From Bacillota bacterium (GTDB lineage: Bacteria; Bacillota; Clostridia; Acetivibrionales; DTU013): a stretch of 64,000 bases of DNA. The DNA lies in the NCBI GenBank assembly GCA_023426125.1, contig JAFABI010000025.1, positions 62,001 through 126,000 of the forward strand. Direction: 5' to 3'. The number at the start of each line of letters is the position of its first letter. Position 1 is the first letter of the stretch. Shown piece by piece: positions 54,344 through 63,802 of this stretch. The notes below the pieces were generated by a model. It made no database searches, was not told the origin of the DNA, and saw only the letters and a list, made by a program, of their open reading frames with translations. Made by a program: the position numbers and the translations under genes.

Positions 54344-56125
54344 ATGGTAAATTTGACGATCAACAATAAAAGGGTAACGGCCGAGGAAGGGCAGACCATC
54401 CTCGAAGCCGCAAAGCAAAACAATATCCTCATCCCCCACTTTTGCTATCTTGAAGGCGTGCATCAGATCGGCTCCTGCAGGATCTGCGTTGTGGAGGTGG
54501 AGGGGGCTAAAACCCTGCAGGCCTCATGTATGGTCGCTGTCAGGGAAGGGATGGTTGTCGGGACCAATACGGAAAAGGTAAAGAAAGCAAGAAAGCTCCT
54601 TTATGAACTGATGCTGTCGGACCATCCGAGGAACTGCCTCAGCTGCACAAGGAACCAGAATTGCGAATTCCAGAAACTGGGGGAATTGATGCAAATTAAC
54701 GATTTCCGGTTTGAAGGGGAAAAGTCCAAGACATTTGTTGACGATTCGTCACCCTCCGTTGTGCGGGATACTTCCAAGTGTATTCTTTGCCGAAGGTGCG
54801 TCACTGTTTGCAATCAGATTCAGGGTGTAGGGGTGCTCAATGTCCAGAAAAGAGGCTTTAAATCCGTCATCGGGCCGGCAGACGAGCTTCCGTTGAATTC
54901 AGTCAACTGTGCTTTTTGCGGACAATGCACCACGGTTTGTCCCGTGGGCGCGCTCCAGGAAAAAGACTCTACCCGGGCGGTCTGGGATGTTTTGTTTGAC
55001 AGGAACAAGCGGGTGGTTATCCAGACGGCTCCTGCCATTAGGGCTGCACTCGGCGAAGAATTCGGCCTGGAGCCTGGAGCGCTGGTGACGGGCAAGATGG
55101 TCACGGCCTTGAAGGATATGGGCTTTGACGATGTATTTGATACGAATTTTGCTGCCGACCTGACGATTATTGAAGAAGGAAATGAATTCCTTAAAAGGGT
55201 GGCCGACGCCTTTTCCGGCAAACCGGCGGTGCTTCCCATGATCACCAGCTGCAGTCCGGGCTGGATCAAATATGTGGAGCACGCATTTCCGGAGGAACTG
55301 GAGCACCTGTCCACCTGCAAATCTCCCCACATGATGCTGGGGGCCCTTGTGAAATCCTACTATGCCGATAAGATCGGAGCAGATCCGAAAAACATCTTTG
55401 TGGTTTCGGTCATGCCCTGTACGGCAAAGAAATATGAAATCACCAGACCGGAGATGAAAAACGGCGGACATCCCAATGTTGACGCGGTGCTTACCACAAG
55501 GGAGATGGCCAGGATGATCAAGGAGGCGGGCATCGAGTTTAAAATCCTTGAAGACAGTAAATTTGACAGCCCTCTTGGGCTTTCCACCGGCGCCGCGGAT
55601 ATATTTGCAGCCACCGGCGGCGTAATGGAAGCCGCCATCAGGACGGTTTACGAGGTGGTTACGGGAAGGGAACTGCCCTTTGAACAGCTTCATGTCAAAC
55701 CCATTGTGGGGTTGAGCCAGGTGAAGTCCGCGGATCTGAAAATCGAGGACCCTGTGGACGCCTACAAATTCCTGGACGGCGTAACTGTGAAGGTGGCGGT
55801 CACTAGTGGCCTGAGTGGCGCCAGAAAGCTGATGGAGCAGGTGGCAAAAGGGGAATCGGAGTATCATTTCATCGAAGTGATGGGATGTCCCGGAGGCTGC
55901 ATCAGCGGCGGTGGACAGCCCAGACCTACGAACAATGAGATCCGGAAGAAGCGTATGGAGGCAATTTATAAAGAGGATGAAGGCAAGGAATTGCGCAAAT
56001 CCCATGACAACCCTTTTATTGCGCAGCTTTACGAGGAGTACCTGGTACAGCCCCTGGGGCATAGATCCCATGAACTACTGCACACACACTATGTCAAGAG
56101 GGGTATATACAACCAGTATTTATAA
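54344..56125 (+). CDS. hydA: [FeFe] hydrogenase catalytic subunit HydA
   Basis: 593 residues. An N-terminal plant-type [2Fe-2S] domain (CYLEGVHQIGSCRICVVEV) is followed by the His/Cys [4Fe-4S] site (NCLSCTRNQNCEF) and two 4Fe-4S ferredoxin motifs (CILCRRCVTVC, CAFCGQCTTVCPVG). The H-domain has all three signatures: TSCSPGW (C303), MPCTAKKYE (C359) and MGCPGGCISGGGQP (C515, C519). A C-terminal small-subunit domain follows. The H-cluster ligands are complete, so the enzyme should be active after maturation by HydEFG, which is not in this window. GGAGGG precedes the ATG, 3 bases after hydB. Confidence 0.97.
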   Translation: MVNLTINNKRVTAEEGQTILEAAKQNNILIPHFCYLEGVHQIGSCRICVVEVEGAKTLQASCMVAVREGMVVGTNTEKVKKARKLLYELMLSDHPRNCLSCTRNQNCEFQKLGELMQINDFRFEGEKSKTFVDDSSPSVVRDTSKCILCRRCVTVCNQIQGVGVLNVQKRGFKSVIGPADELPLNSVNCAFCGQCTTVCPVGALQEKDSTRAVWDVLFDRNKRVVIQTAPAIRAALGEEFGLEPGALVTGKMVTALKDMGFDDVFDTNFAADLTIIEEGNEFLKRVADAFSGKPAVLPMITSCSPGWIKYVEHAFPEELEHLSTCKSPHMMLGALVKSYYADKIGADPKNIFVVSVMPCTAKKYEITRPEMKNGGHPNVDAVLTTREMARMIKEAGIEFKILEDSKFDSPLGLSTGAADIFAATGGVMEAAIRTVYEVVTGRELPFEQLHVKPIVGLSQVKSADLKIEDPVDAYKFLDGVTVKVAVTSGLSGARKLMEQVAKGESEYHFIEVMGCPGGCISGGGQPRPTNNEIRKKRMEAIYKEDEGKELRKSHDNPFIAQLYEEYLVQPLGHRSHELLHTHYVKRGIYNQYL

Positions 56126-56145
56126 AGAAGCTCAAAAATATGTTT

Positions 56146-56165
56146 AGGAGGGCGATAGCCCTCCT
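56146..56165 (+). terminator. Hairpin at the end of the hydrogenase operon
   Basis: AGGAGGGC-GATA-GCCCTCCT, an 8-bp stem with a tetraloop, about 20 bases after the hydA stop. No T-run follows. Confidence 0.55.
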
Positions 56166-56249
56166 TGTGGCAGTGCATAAACCCGTTTCCGAAATGCTCG
56201 ATGATTTTTTCGTGTGGGTCGCTTCGGATTCCCTATATATGTAAGAAAG

Positions 56250-56278
56250 TGCAGGGGCGCGCTATTAGCGCGTCCGCA
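56250..56278 (-). repeat. Dispersed palindromic repeat, copy 4 (inverted, variant core)
   Basis: GGGGCGCGCTATTAGCGCGT then CCGCA: the palindrome centre is changed from ATTGC to TATTAG while the arms stay complementary. Confidence 0.7.
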
Positions 56279-56332
56279 GAATGCATGTCGATTTGGCAGG
56301 CGGAACGTCACAGGGGACGTCATCGCCAGTGT

Positions 56333-58483
56333 TTACACCAATCCTAGCAACCTGGCGGCATTTGCCACGATAAAGCATATCACAATACCTGCCAGCGGCG
56401 GTATAAGGAACGAGACAAAGGTCCATTTCCAGCTTTGCGTTTCCTTCTTTATGGTCAGGCAGGTTGTACCGCAAGGCCAATGCATCAGTGAAAACAGCAT
56501 GACGCATACGGCCGTCAGCCAGGTCCAGCCATGGGACAGCAGCAGTTCCCGCAGCTGGTCCAGGCTGTCTAGCTCCAGCATGTTTCCGGTAGCCATATAA
56601 CACATGATAAGTATGGGAACAACAATTTCATTTGCCGGGAAGCCGAGAATGAAAGCCATCAGAATATAGCCGTCCATGCCAAGCAGCCTTGCAAAGGGGT
56701 CAAGGAAGCCTGCACAGTGGGATAGAAGGCTGAACCCGCCTACCTGTATGTTTGCCAGAATCCATATCACGAGGCCTGCAGGCGCGGCTACCATCACGGC
56801 GCGGCCCAGTACAAACAAGGTCCTGTCCAGGATGGAACGCACGATCACCCTGCCGATCTGAGGTTTCCGGTAGGGAGGCAGTTCCAGGGTGAAGGAGGAG
56901 GGCAGGCCTTTTAAAATAGTCCTGGAGAGTATTCGTGAAATCAATAGCGTCATCATAACCCCAAGGACGATCACACCGGTTAAAAACAATGCGGAAGCGA
57001 TGGAATGCAGCGGCCCGGCGACGACGCCAGCGAAGAACATGGTAATGATGGCGATCAGTGTTGGAAAACGGCCGTTGCAGGGCACAAAGGTATTGGTGAT
57101 TGTGGCGATCAGTCTTTCCCTGGGGGAATCGATGATCCTGCAGCCAATAATACCGGCGGCGTTACAGCCAAAGCCCATGCACATGGTCAGTGCCTGTTTT
57201 CCGTGGGCGCAGGCTTTTTTGAAAAAATTGTCAAGGTTAAAGGCAATCCTCGGCAGATATCCCATGTCCTCCAGCAGCGTAAACAGCGGAAAGAAAATGG
57301 CCATTGGCGGAAGCATGACGGATACGACCCAGGCCAGGGTCCTGTAGACGCCCATGACCAATAATCCGTGAACCCACGGAGGAGTACCCGCACTGACAAA
57401 GAAGTCCGTCAGGCGGTCTTCGATCCAGAAAAGAAAATCGGCTATCATTGCCGAGGGAACATTGGCTCCGGTGATGGTCAGCCAGAAAACCAGACCGAGG
57501 AGTCCGATCATAATGGGGATTCCAAAGGTTTTTGAAGTCAGGACGCTGTCGATCCTGCGGTCTGTCCGGTTATACTTCTCATTTTCGAAGCTGACGGCCT
57601 TTCTGCAGATTTTTTCCGCCGTGTACACAAGATGTGAAACGACCTTTTCCCTGAACAGGTCGCTTTCAATGCCTGCGTCGCGTAGAACATCCTGCGCCTC
57701 CTTCAGCCTTTCTGCAATTGTGGCATCCGACATTAAATCGAAATCAAGGTATTTTTGGAGCGCGGCCAGAAGGGTTTTATCTCCGTCCAGGAGCTTCAAG
57801 GCAACCCACCGGCTGTCAAGTCTGCCTGCAAGCAGTTCTTTTATGGACGGTTCCAGTATTTCCACAGCCTGCTCTATGGTGTCGTCATACTGGACTTTCA
57901 AGGGTGTAGTGACAACCGTATGGTCCGTTACTTTATAAACGGCATCCATTAATTCCTCCAAACCTGCGCCGCTTCTTGCAGTGGTTCCGATCACAGGCAC
58001 ACCCAGCTGCTTTGAAAGCTCTTTCAGGTTGATGTTGATCTTTTTCCTCCTTGCTTCGTCCACCAGGTTTACACAAACAACCACCCTGGATGTGATCTCC
58101 AGTGTCTGCAGCACCAGGTTCAGATTCCGTTCCAGGCAGGTTGCATCGGCTACGATTACCGTAGTGTCGGGATTTCCAAAGCAGACAAAATCCCTTGCGA
58201 TTTCTTCTTCGGTTGAGTTTGCCATAAGGGAATAGGTGCCGGGGATATCTACCATAATAAAGTCCCTGTCTTTATGCCGGTACCTTCCCTGTGCGTTGGT
58301 TACTGTCTTTCCCGGCCAGTTTCCGGTATGCTGGTTTAATCCCGTCAAGCTGTTGAAGACGGTGCTTTTCCCGACATTGGGGTTTCCGGCCAGCGCGATC
58401 ACTTTATCCTCGGTATTTGCGCGTTTGATTCCAAGCTCGTTTTCCAATATGCCTGCCCCTGTTGAATGACACGTAAGGCCCAT
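56333..58483 (-). CDS. feoB: Ferrous iron transport protein B
   Basis: About 716 residues. The N-terminal GTPase domain has GNPNVGKST (G1), a switch region with NWPGKTVTN, DIPGTYSL (G3) and NLVD (G4). A helical GDI-like spacer and the membrane part, with two Gate motifs and eight or more helices, follow (ILGFPANEIVVPILIMCY, GCNAAGIIGCRIIDSPRERL). It imports Fe(II) with FeoA. GGGAGG lies 9 bases before the ATG at 58483 on the minus strand. A longer frame to 58516 lacks a ribosome-binding site. It follows feoA in one operon. Demand for iron from the hydrogenase next door may explain the proximity. Confidence 0.97.
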   Translation of the reverse strand: MGLTCHSTGAGILENELGIKRANTEDKVIALAGNPNVGKSTVFNSLTGLNQHTGNWPGKTVTNAQGRYRHKDRDFIMVDIPGTYSLMANSTEEEIARDFVCFGNPDTTVIVADATCLERNLNLVLQTLEITSRVVVCVNLVDEARRKKININLKELSKQLGVPVIGTTARSGAGLEELMDAVYKVTDHTVVTTPLKVQYDDTIEQAVEILEPSIKELLAGRLDSRWVALKLLDGDKTLLAALQKYLDFDLMSDATIAERLKEAQDVLRDAGIESDLFREKVVSHLVYTAEKICRKAVSFENEKYNRTDRRIDSVLTSKTFGIPIMIGLLGLVFWLTITGANVPSAMIADFLFWIEDRLTDFFVSAGTPPWVHGLLVMGVYRTLAWVVSVMLPPMAIFFPLFTLLEDMGYLPRIAFNLDNFFKKACAHGKQALTMCMGFGCNAAGIIGCRIIDSPRERLIATITNTFVPCNGRFPTLIAIITMFFAGVVAGPLHSIASALFLTGVIVLGVMMTLLISRILSRTILKGLPSSFTLELPPYRKPQIGRVIVRSILDRTLFVLGRAVMVAAPAGLVIWILANIQVGGFSLLSHCAGFLDPFARLLGMDGYILMAFILGFPANEIVVPILIMCYMATGNMLELDSLDQLRELLLSHGWTWLTAVCVMLFSLMHWPCGTTCLTIKKETQSWKWTFVSFLIPPLAGIVICFIVANAARLLGLV

Positions 58484-58532
58484 TTGAACAATCCTCCCTC
58501 GATCCCGTGGGGACATTTTATTCCCCGGGTGT

Positions 58533-58775
58533 TTACTGAAATGACTCCACCAGTATTTTTGACGCTTCTTCCGAACGCAGTGCGATAACGGCTCCCCGGA
58601 TGCTGTATGCTACGGGATCGCCCGAAGGGCTTTTTTGCAAGGCTTCCACTTCGGTTCCCGAAATCAGGCCCAGGTCAAGCATTCTTCTCCGTATGGTTCC
58701 ATCGGAGGTAAGCGCTTTTACTTTTGCTTTCTTTCCCAGAGGTAAAAAATTAAGAGGCATAAATCTTTCATCCAT
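58533..58775 (-). CDS. feoA: Ferrous iron transport protein A
   Basis: 80 residues, an SH3-like FeoA domain (PLNFLPLGKKAKVKALTSDG, RRRMLDLGLISGTEVEALQK). GGAGG precedes the ATG on the minus strand. It works with FeoB in the membrane and is the first gene of the feoAB operon. Candidate regulator sites lie in the divergent promoter region at 58855-59029. Confidence 0.95.
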   Translation of the reverse strand: MDERFMPLNFLPLGKKAKVKALTSDGTIRRRMLDLGLISGTEVEALQKSPSGDPVAYSIRGAVIALRSEEASKILVESFQ

Positions 58776-58854
58776 ATCAATTCCTCCTGCAATGGATTAT
58801 GTTCATCCATTATTTATTCATTCTTAGCGGGGGGCAAAAAATTTTCCCTACACT

Positions 58855-59029
58855 AACCTATGTAAAATAAAACCAATGTGTTACGCATATAAATAAAGTA
58901 CTGGTGCAAATATAACTTACCGTATAGGTTTCGGAAAATGCAGTCCATGGCGGCCGGCGCCTTCCGAAAAACGGGAAGTAATATTTGCAGTACTCCTAAG
59001 TACCGGATAATAATTTTTCTTCATAGGTT
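58855..59029. promoter_or_regulatory. Three ATAGGTT motifs in the feoAB/DtxR-type intergenic region
   Basis: ATAGGTT occurs at 58855-58861 (minus strand), 58924-58930 (plus) and 59023-59029 (plus). The first is ACATAGGTTAGTG, which resembles half-sites of iron-dependent DtxR-family operators containing AGGTTAG. The third lies right at the regulator start, consistent with autoregulation. This is a pattern found by eye. Confidence 0.45.
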
Positions 59030-59038
59030 GTGATAAGT

Positions 59039-59542
59039 ATGAATAATAAAGAGTTCCATACGGTCCGCGGATACCAGCTCCTGGAGCAGAACAAGAAGCT
59101 CCTGACCTCCGCGCTGGAGGACTATCTGGAGATGATATACAGGAACAGCAATAAAACAGGCTATTTGCGGATCAACAGGCTTGCGGAATTATTGAATGTC
59201 AAAGCATCCTCTGCTTCGAAAATGGTAAAGAGGCTTGGCGAGCTTGGCCTGCTTAACTATGAGAAGTACGGGATTATTATTCTTACGGATAGCGGAAGGG
59301 AAATCGGCGATTTTCTTCTGAGCAGGCACGAGATTATTGAAAAATTTCTAAGAACTATTGGAATCAACGGCAACCTGCTGGTAGAAACGGAATTGATCGA
59401 GCATAACATCAGCTCCAATACCCTGAAAAACATTAAAATGCTGAATGCGTTCCTGGAACAAAAGCCCGAAATCATTGCGATGTTTGAAGAATTCAAAGCC
59501 GCGCAGGAGGCGGATGACACGGGACAGCAGGAGTCAAGTTGA
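59039..59542 (+). CDS. DtxR/MntR-family metal-dependent transcriptional regulator
   Basis: 167 residues. The N-terminal winged helix (SALEDYLEMIYRNSNKTGYL, RINRLAELLNVKASSASKMV) is followed by a dimerisation and metal-binding region with the ordered acidic/His residues RHEIIEKFL, ETELIEHNIS. There is no C-terminal SH3 domain, so it is a short, MntR-like form. Divergent from feoAB, it probably represses iron uptake when loaded with Fe(II). Mn(II) cannot be excluded. The ATG at 59039 gives a natural N-terminus. GTG 59030 is also possible. Confidence 0.88.
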   Translation: MNNKEFHTVRGYQLLEQNKKLLTSALEDYLEMIYRNSNKTGYLRINRLAELLNVKASSASKMVKRLGELGLLNYEKYGIIILTDSGREIGDFLLSRHEIIEKFLRTIGINGNLLVETELIEHNISSNTLKNIKMLNAFLEQKPEIIAMFEEFKAAQEADDTGQQESS

Positions 59543-60004
59543 GCCACTTTCAGAGACACAAAAGTAGGAAATCGCAACATTGCGTGTCGAATATTTGAAA
59601 GGACGGGGAAGCCCTCTATAGCCTGTATTCCTGCAAAAAACTAAAAATGGTAAGGAAAGTAGAGGATGGCATAAACACACTTTCAAAAGTACATGCCTAT
59701 TTGATTTTCTGCGCTTGGAATAGAAGTATAAGCGTAATTGTTTTGGACGGTTGATGGAATTTAGACACATTTTACGAATAGAATTAATTTCCTATTACAA
59801 AACAAGTTTATGGCTTGATGTATATTTCCAAAAAAAGTATTATAATATTATGACGAAAAATTTACAAAATTTGTGACGTTTTCTAGACTTTGATTATCTA
59901 TATAAACAAAAAAGTCGATAGAATGTTTATTTTCGCGAATGAAAAATAAAGACAAGCCAATCTAGCGCCTGGGTCTGTTCGATATATTAAGGGAGGTCAA
60001 AGTA
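59543..60004 (+). other. A+T-rich gap before the ABC/FtsX genes
   Basis: About 460 bases without a supported gene. A TATAAT occurs at about 59851. TTACAAA-A-TTTGTGA (59862-59876) is an imperfect palindrome and could be a regulator site. GGGAGG precedes the next gene. The base composition shifts to A+T-rich here and stays so to 63.4 kb. Confidence 0.4.
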
Positions 60005-60679
60005 TTGAGTACTGTGTTGGAGGCAAGAAACATCAGTAAAAATTTTTACTCCGGTAAATATAAAGTAGAAGCTTTGAAAAAAACAAGTTTCATTGTTAAT
60101 AAGGGGAATATTATCGTTGTTGTGGGTAAAAGCGGCTCTGGTAAAAGTACGTTGCTTAATGTACTTGGTGGATTGATAAAACCGGATGGAGGGCATGTGT
60201 TTGTGGAACAATTATCTCTGTATGAAGTCAGTGAATCCGAAAGGACACGGTTGCGCAGCCGAAAAATTGGTTTTATTTTTCAAAGCTTTAACCTGATAAA
60301 TGAGCTTTCAATTATTAATAATATTCGTTTGCCGTTTGATATTGCCGGATTACCTTATGACAAACAAACAGAAAAGGAAATTGTGAGTATGCTTGATATC
60401 AACGAACGGCTGCATTTCTATCCGGAACAGATTTCCGGCGGCGAGCGACAGCGTACTGCCATTGCCCGTGCGCTTTTGATGAAACCGGCTATAATTCTTG
60501 CGGATGAACCTACGGGAAATCTTGACCTGGAATCCGGTAGAAATATAATGAATTTTGTTGAAACCACCAATCATGAGCGTAATCAAACTTATATAATTGT
60601 TACACATGATTTGGAGTGGCTCAAAATTGCTCATCACGTCTATAAAATGAGTGATGGTATGTTAACGGCGGAAAGGTGA
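60005..60679 (+). CDS. ABC transporter ATP-binding protein (MacB/LolD/BceA type)
   Basis: 224 residues: Walker A GKSGSGKST, Q-loop region GFIFQSFNLI, signature ISGGERQRTAIARAL, Walker B IILADEPTGNLD and the switch His (VTHDL). The start is TTG with GGGAGG 8 bases upstream. The gene directly precedes a two-module FtsX permease, 10 bases apart. The pair could export or sense a peptide or lipid, as in antimicrobial-peptide systems. No BceRS-like two-component pair is adjacent. Confidence 0.93.
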   Translation: MSTVLEARNISKNFYSGKYKVEALKKTSFIVNKGNIIVVVGKSGSGKSTLLNVLGGLIKPDGGHVFVEQLSLYEVSESERTRLRSRKIGFIFQSFNLINELSIINNIRLPFDIAGLPYDKQTEKEIVSMLDINERLHFYPEQISGGERQRTAIARALLMKPAIILADEPTGNLDLESGRNIMNFVETTNHERNQTYIIVTHDLEWLKIAHHVYKMSDGMLTAER

Positions 60680-60689
60680 GGAGATACAT

Positions 60690-63338
60690 ATGCAAAGAAC
60701 AGCAAGACTTATACGGATAGCTTTAAAATGCTTATTAAAAAAGAATCGTGGAAACAAGCTTTTTTTGATATGCACTGTTCTTTTAATGTTTATACCGGCT
60801 TTGCTCTATAATACTACACAGGGCGTGATGAATCAAGTAGAACGTTCACACAAAGTGGTTTTTGGGAATTTTACAGATATATATTATGATTCTGCATATA
60901 AAGATAATCCTACACTTGATTTTTCAGACGACGATTTTAGAACCATATTGCCTGATTTTCATTATGAGCGTTTTGGTATATTTTTTACCATATATAAGCA
61001 GGAACTAAACAGCAACAAGGTGTTGTATGTAGGATATGCTGATGATGTAGCTCTATCCCTTGCCGAGGTAACAATTCTTGAGGGTAACCTGCCAAGAAGT
61101 AACGATGAAATTGCACTGACGAAAGGCATGGCCGCTTTACTTGGTGATAAAATATTAGGCGATCAGGTTGGGATCGGTGGGTCAACTTATACTATTTCCG
61201 GATTGATTCAAGATTTTGGGCACCTTTGGCCAAAAGGCGAATTGCAAATCGAAAGTAAAATTAGTCCTGTAAATGCTTTTGTTACTTTGGAGGAGGCTAA
61301 CCGTCTTTTAAAGCAAACCGGAGAATTGACACGGCAAATTTTGGTTGAGCGTCAATTAGGAGTTTCAAATTCAATTGAGAATAACTCTTATTTTTTCCGC
61401 AATGTCAATAACTCACTGGAAAAGAAAACAGAATTTATCATCCCAAATGAATTCCGTGTTTTAATATACATCACTTCAATGATTGTTATTTTTATGGTCA
61501 TGTCTCTCAACCGCCGCTATTTGGCAATCCGGATAAAAAATTATTATCTGTTGGGACTTAAAAAATTTGAAATTCTTTTTATCATACGCTTTGAGTTGAT
61601 TTTCTTAAGTATAATAGGGTTATTTATTGGTATAATACTGGGATGTGGAGCAACGATCTTTGCATTGAAACTACTTTCTATATTCCTTGGGCAAAACATG
61701 CCATTATTTCTGGATGTTTTACCTATTGCCTTTTTGTTTATCGTATTGCTTATCGGTATTTGTGTATTAATATTATTTTATAGCCGCAATATACTCAATG
61801 AGGCACTACGTGAAGAACAGCCGCAATGTGAAAAGTGTCAGAAAATAGCAAAAAGTACACATTTGCTTTGCTTTGAATTAAGGATATACAAACGAAGTCT
61901 TATATCTCTAACTTTGCTTGTAATGTTTTCATTTTCGTTGCTTTCCTATGGTATATTTTATGGTAATTATTTTTCAAGAGATATATTTGAAGCACCGGCC
62001 GGAACGCTCCCACGGGATTATGATTTTCAATTTATAGCACGCCCCCAACCGGCGCCTCCCTTAGCAAAAGGAGAGAAAGCCTTTTATTTTACGGATACCT
62101 TTGAAAAAATCGGCGCTTCAAATAAATTTATTGATGAAATACTTTCGGAACCCATGGTGAAAAGCGTTAAAGCATATAAAGAAATAAATAAAATGCATAT
62201 ACTGCTGAAAGAAAATCAAATAGATGATTATATTGATTCCTCCGATTTCTTTTCAGATGGTAATTACAATTCACAGCATGATACCGGATTTGTCAATATT
62301 AATCTTGTTCGAGAAAAATTTAGTTATCAAAATGATGATATCCTTGTTGGGAGCGAAATATTATCCTATCCTCCAGATGTGCTAAAAAGCTTGGAGAAAT
62401 CAGTAGTTGAGGGTAGAATTGATTTGGATAAAATAACATCAGGCGAAGAAGTGATATTAAGAGTTCCGGCTTATACAATTGAAAAAATAGAAAACGGTAG
62501 AATAAGGAAAGCATATGTACCTTACACACAGGAGGATGCCTATAATAGCACTACATTTATGGTTGGAGATAAAATACATTTATCAGGTTTATTTACAGAC
62601 AGATTAATTAATGGTGCCGTATCGGAAAATCAGACAAAACTGTATTACAGACATGATGTTAGTATAAAAGTTGGTGCCATCATCAGAAATACAGACGGCC
62701 TGTTCCCTTCCCATGGTACTGTCGGAGGGAGACCATTTTCAATTTTGACAGTTGATGAGGCATTAGCAAAAATGAGTATTCCGGCAACTTACAGTATAGT
62801 CAGCATATATACCGAAGATGGATATAACAGCAATGAATTAAGCCGGATAATCGCTAATTATTCATATAAAGCTCCATACATGATACTTCAGGATTGGCAG
62901 GCAGATATAAAGACATATAAGGTGTTTAATTTAATGGTTTATATTTTTGTTGTTACCTTGTTTTGTATTCTAGTGGCGACAACACTTGCGATTCTAATGA
63001 GCCAACTGATTATTAAAACACAGCTAAGTATGAAAAACTATGCCTTGTTAAGAATCAATGGGTTAAGCTTTCGGCGTCTTGTTCGTTTATGGGTGTCACA
63101 AGTAAGTTTGACTATTATAGCCGGTTGCCTGATTGGTGTACCTGTTTCGTTTTTAATTATTCAATATTTTGGAATAAGAGCACGAACTGAAATTTTGCAC
63201 GAACTCCTATATTATTTCCCTATAATTAATTTGTTATATGTTTTTATAGGAATACTGGTAATATCTGTAATCTCGATACTCCCTGGCTTTTTATATTTAA
63301 AAAAACATAAAGATAATATCTTGTTTGACGTATATTAA
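60690..63338 (+). CDS. Two-module FtsX-type ABC permease
   Basis: 882 residues. Membrane helices at about 23-40, 256-272, 297-330, 343-364, 404-424, 755-775, 810-830 and 845-868 give two four-helix FtsX modules. Each is preceded by a large extracellular domain (about 41-255 and 430-750). A cytoplasmic Cys pair (CEKC, about 380-383) follows the first module. The layout is closer to twin-module lipoprotein/peptide transporters than to BceB, which has ten helices and one extracellular domain. It works with the ATPase at 60005. Substrate unknown. Confidence 0.88.
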   Translation: MQRTARLIRIALKCLLKKNRGNKLFLICTVLLMFIPALLYNTTQGVMNQVERSHKVVFGNFTDIYYDSAYKDNPTLDFSDDDFRTILPDFHYERFGIFFTIYKQELNSNKVLYVGYADDVALSLAEVTILEGNLPRSNDEIALTKGMAALLGDKILGDQVGIGGSTYTISGLIQDFGHLWPKGELQIESKISPVNAFVTLEEANRLLKQTGELTRQILVERQLGVSNSIENNSYFFRNVNNSLEKKTEFIIPNEFRVLIYITSMIVIFMVMSLNRRYLAIRIKNYYLLGLKKFEILFIIRFELIFLSIIGLFIGIILGCGATIFALKLLSIFLGQNMPLFLDVLPIAFLFIVLLIGICVLILFYSRNILNEALREEQPQCEKCQKIAKSTHLLCFELRIYKRSLISLTLLVMFSFSLLSYGIFYGNYFSRDIFEAPAGTLPRDYDFQFIARPQPAPPLAKGEKAFYFTDTFEKIGASNKFIDEILSEPMVKSVKAYKEINKMHILLKENQIDDYIDSSDFFSDGNYNSQHDTGFVNINLVREKFSYQNDDILVGSEILSYPPDVLKSLEKSVVEGRIDLDKITSGEEVILRVPAYTIEKIENGRIRKAYVPYTQEDAYNSTTFMVGDKIHLSGLFTDRLINGAVSENQTKLYYRHDVSIKVGAIIRNTDGLFPSHGTVGGRPFSILTVDEALAKMSIPATYSIVSIYTEDGYNSNELSRIIANYSYKAPYMILQDWQADIKTYKVFNLMVYIFVVTLFCILVATTLAILMSQLIIKTQLSMKNYALLRINGLSFRRLVRLWVSQVSLTIIAGCLIGVPVSFLIIQYFGIRARTEILHELLYYFPIINLLYVFIGILVISVISILPGFLYLKKHKDNILFDVY

Positions 63339-63437
63339 AAAAGCGATTCAGAAGCAACAGAGTATAATAAAAATCATAGAAAAGACTTTCGATACCTAGG
63401 GACATTTGAGTTTCAGAATCCTTGCTGTTGTCATGGT

Positions 63438-63758
63438 ATGCTGACTTTAGTGGAAACACACCTGATTACACATTTGACAGAGAGGATGCCGACTATTAAC
63501 GGGACTGGGCATAAAAGGGCAAAATGCATGATAGCTTATACTGTTTCTGATGAGTTAGAAAATTTTGATGATATTTGGACAGCTTGCAATGAAGGAGATA
63601 TAATTTCTCATGGACGTAGTTTAAGTTCATCATTTCACTCACAGATTGTCTATGAGTATACAATTGGTGTAACTCCAAGGGATTTAAAAGTCGCACAGCA
63701 TACTTACGATGATTTGGACAGAAGTTTGTATGTCAAGGGGACAGGTATTGACACTTGA
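63438..63758 (+). CDS. Hypothetical protein, probably a remnant
   Basis: 106 codons, no family recognised. The central part (AYTVSDELENFDDIWTACNE, VTPRDLKVAQHTYDDLDRSL) looks like real protein. There is no good ribosome-binding site before the ATG, and its last codons run into the repeat element at 63729-63800 (ending VKGTGIDT). That suggests an original gene disrupted by the element. Confidence 0.3.
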   Translation: MLTLVETHLITHLTERMPTINGTGHKRAKCMIAYTVSDELENFDDIWTACNEGDIISHGRSLSSSFHSQIVYEYTIGVTPRDLKVAQHTYDDLDRSLYVKGTGIDT

Positions 63759-63800
63759 GTGTCAGCCTACCGTATGTCAATGTACCTGTCCCCTCGACAT
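63729..63800. repeat. REP-like inverted-repeat element
   Basis: The outer arms AGGGGACAGGTA (63736-63747) and TACCTGTCCCCT (63783-63794) are perfect 12-bp complements, flanked by TATGTC and GACATA. An inner hairpin TGACAC-TTGA-GTGTCA (63749-63764) gives a two-stem fold. The GGGGACAGGT end is typical of mobile REP-like elements moved by Y1 transposases. Confidence 0.65.
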
Positions 63801-63802
63801 AA

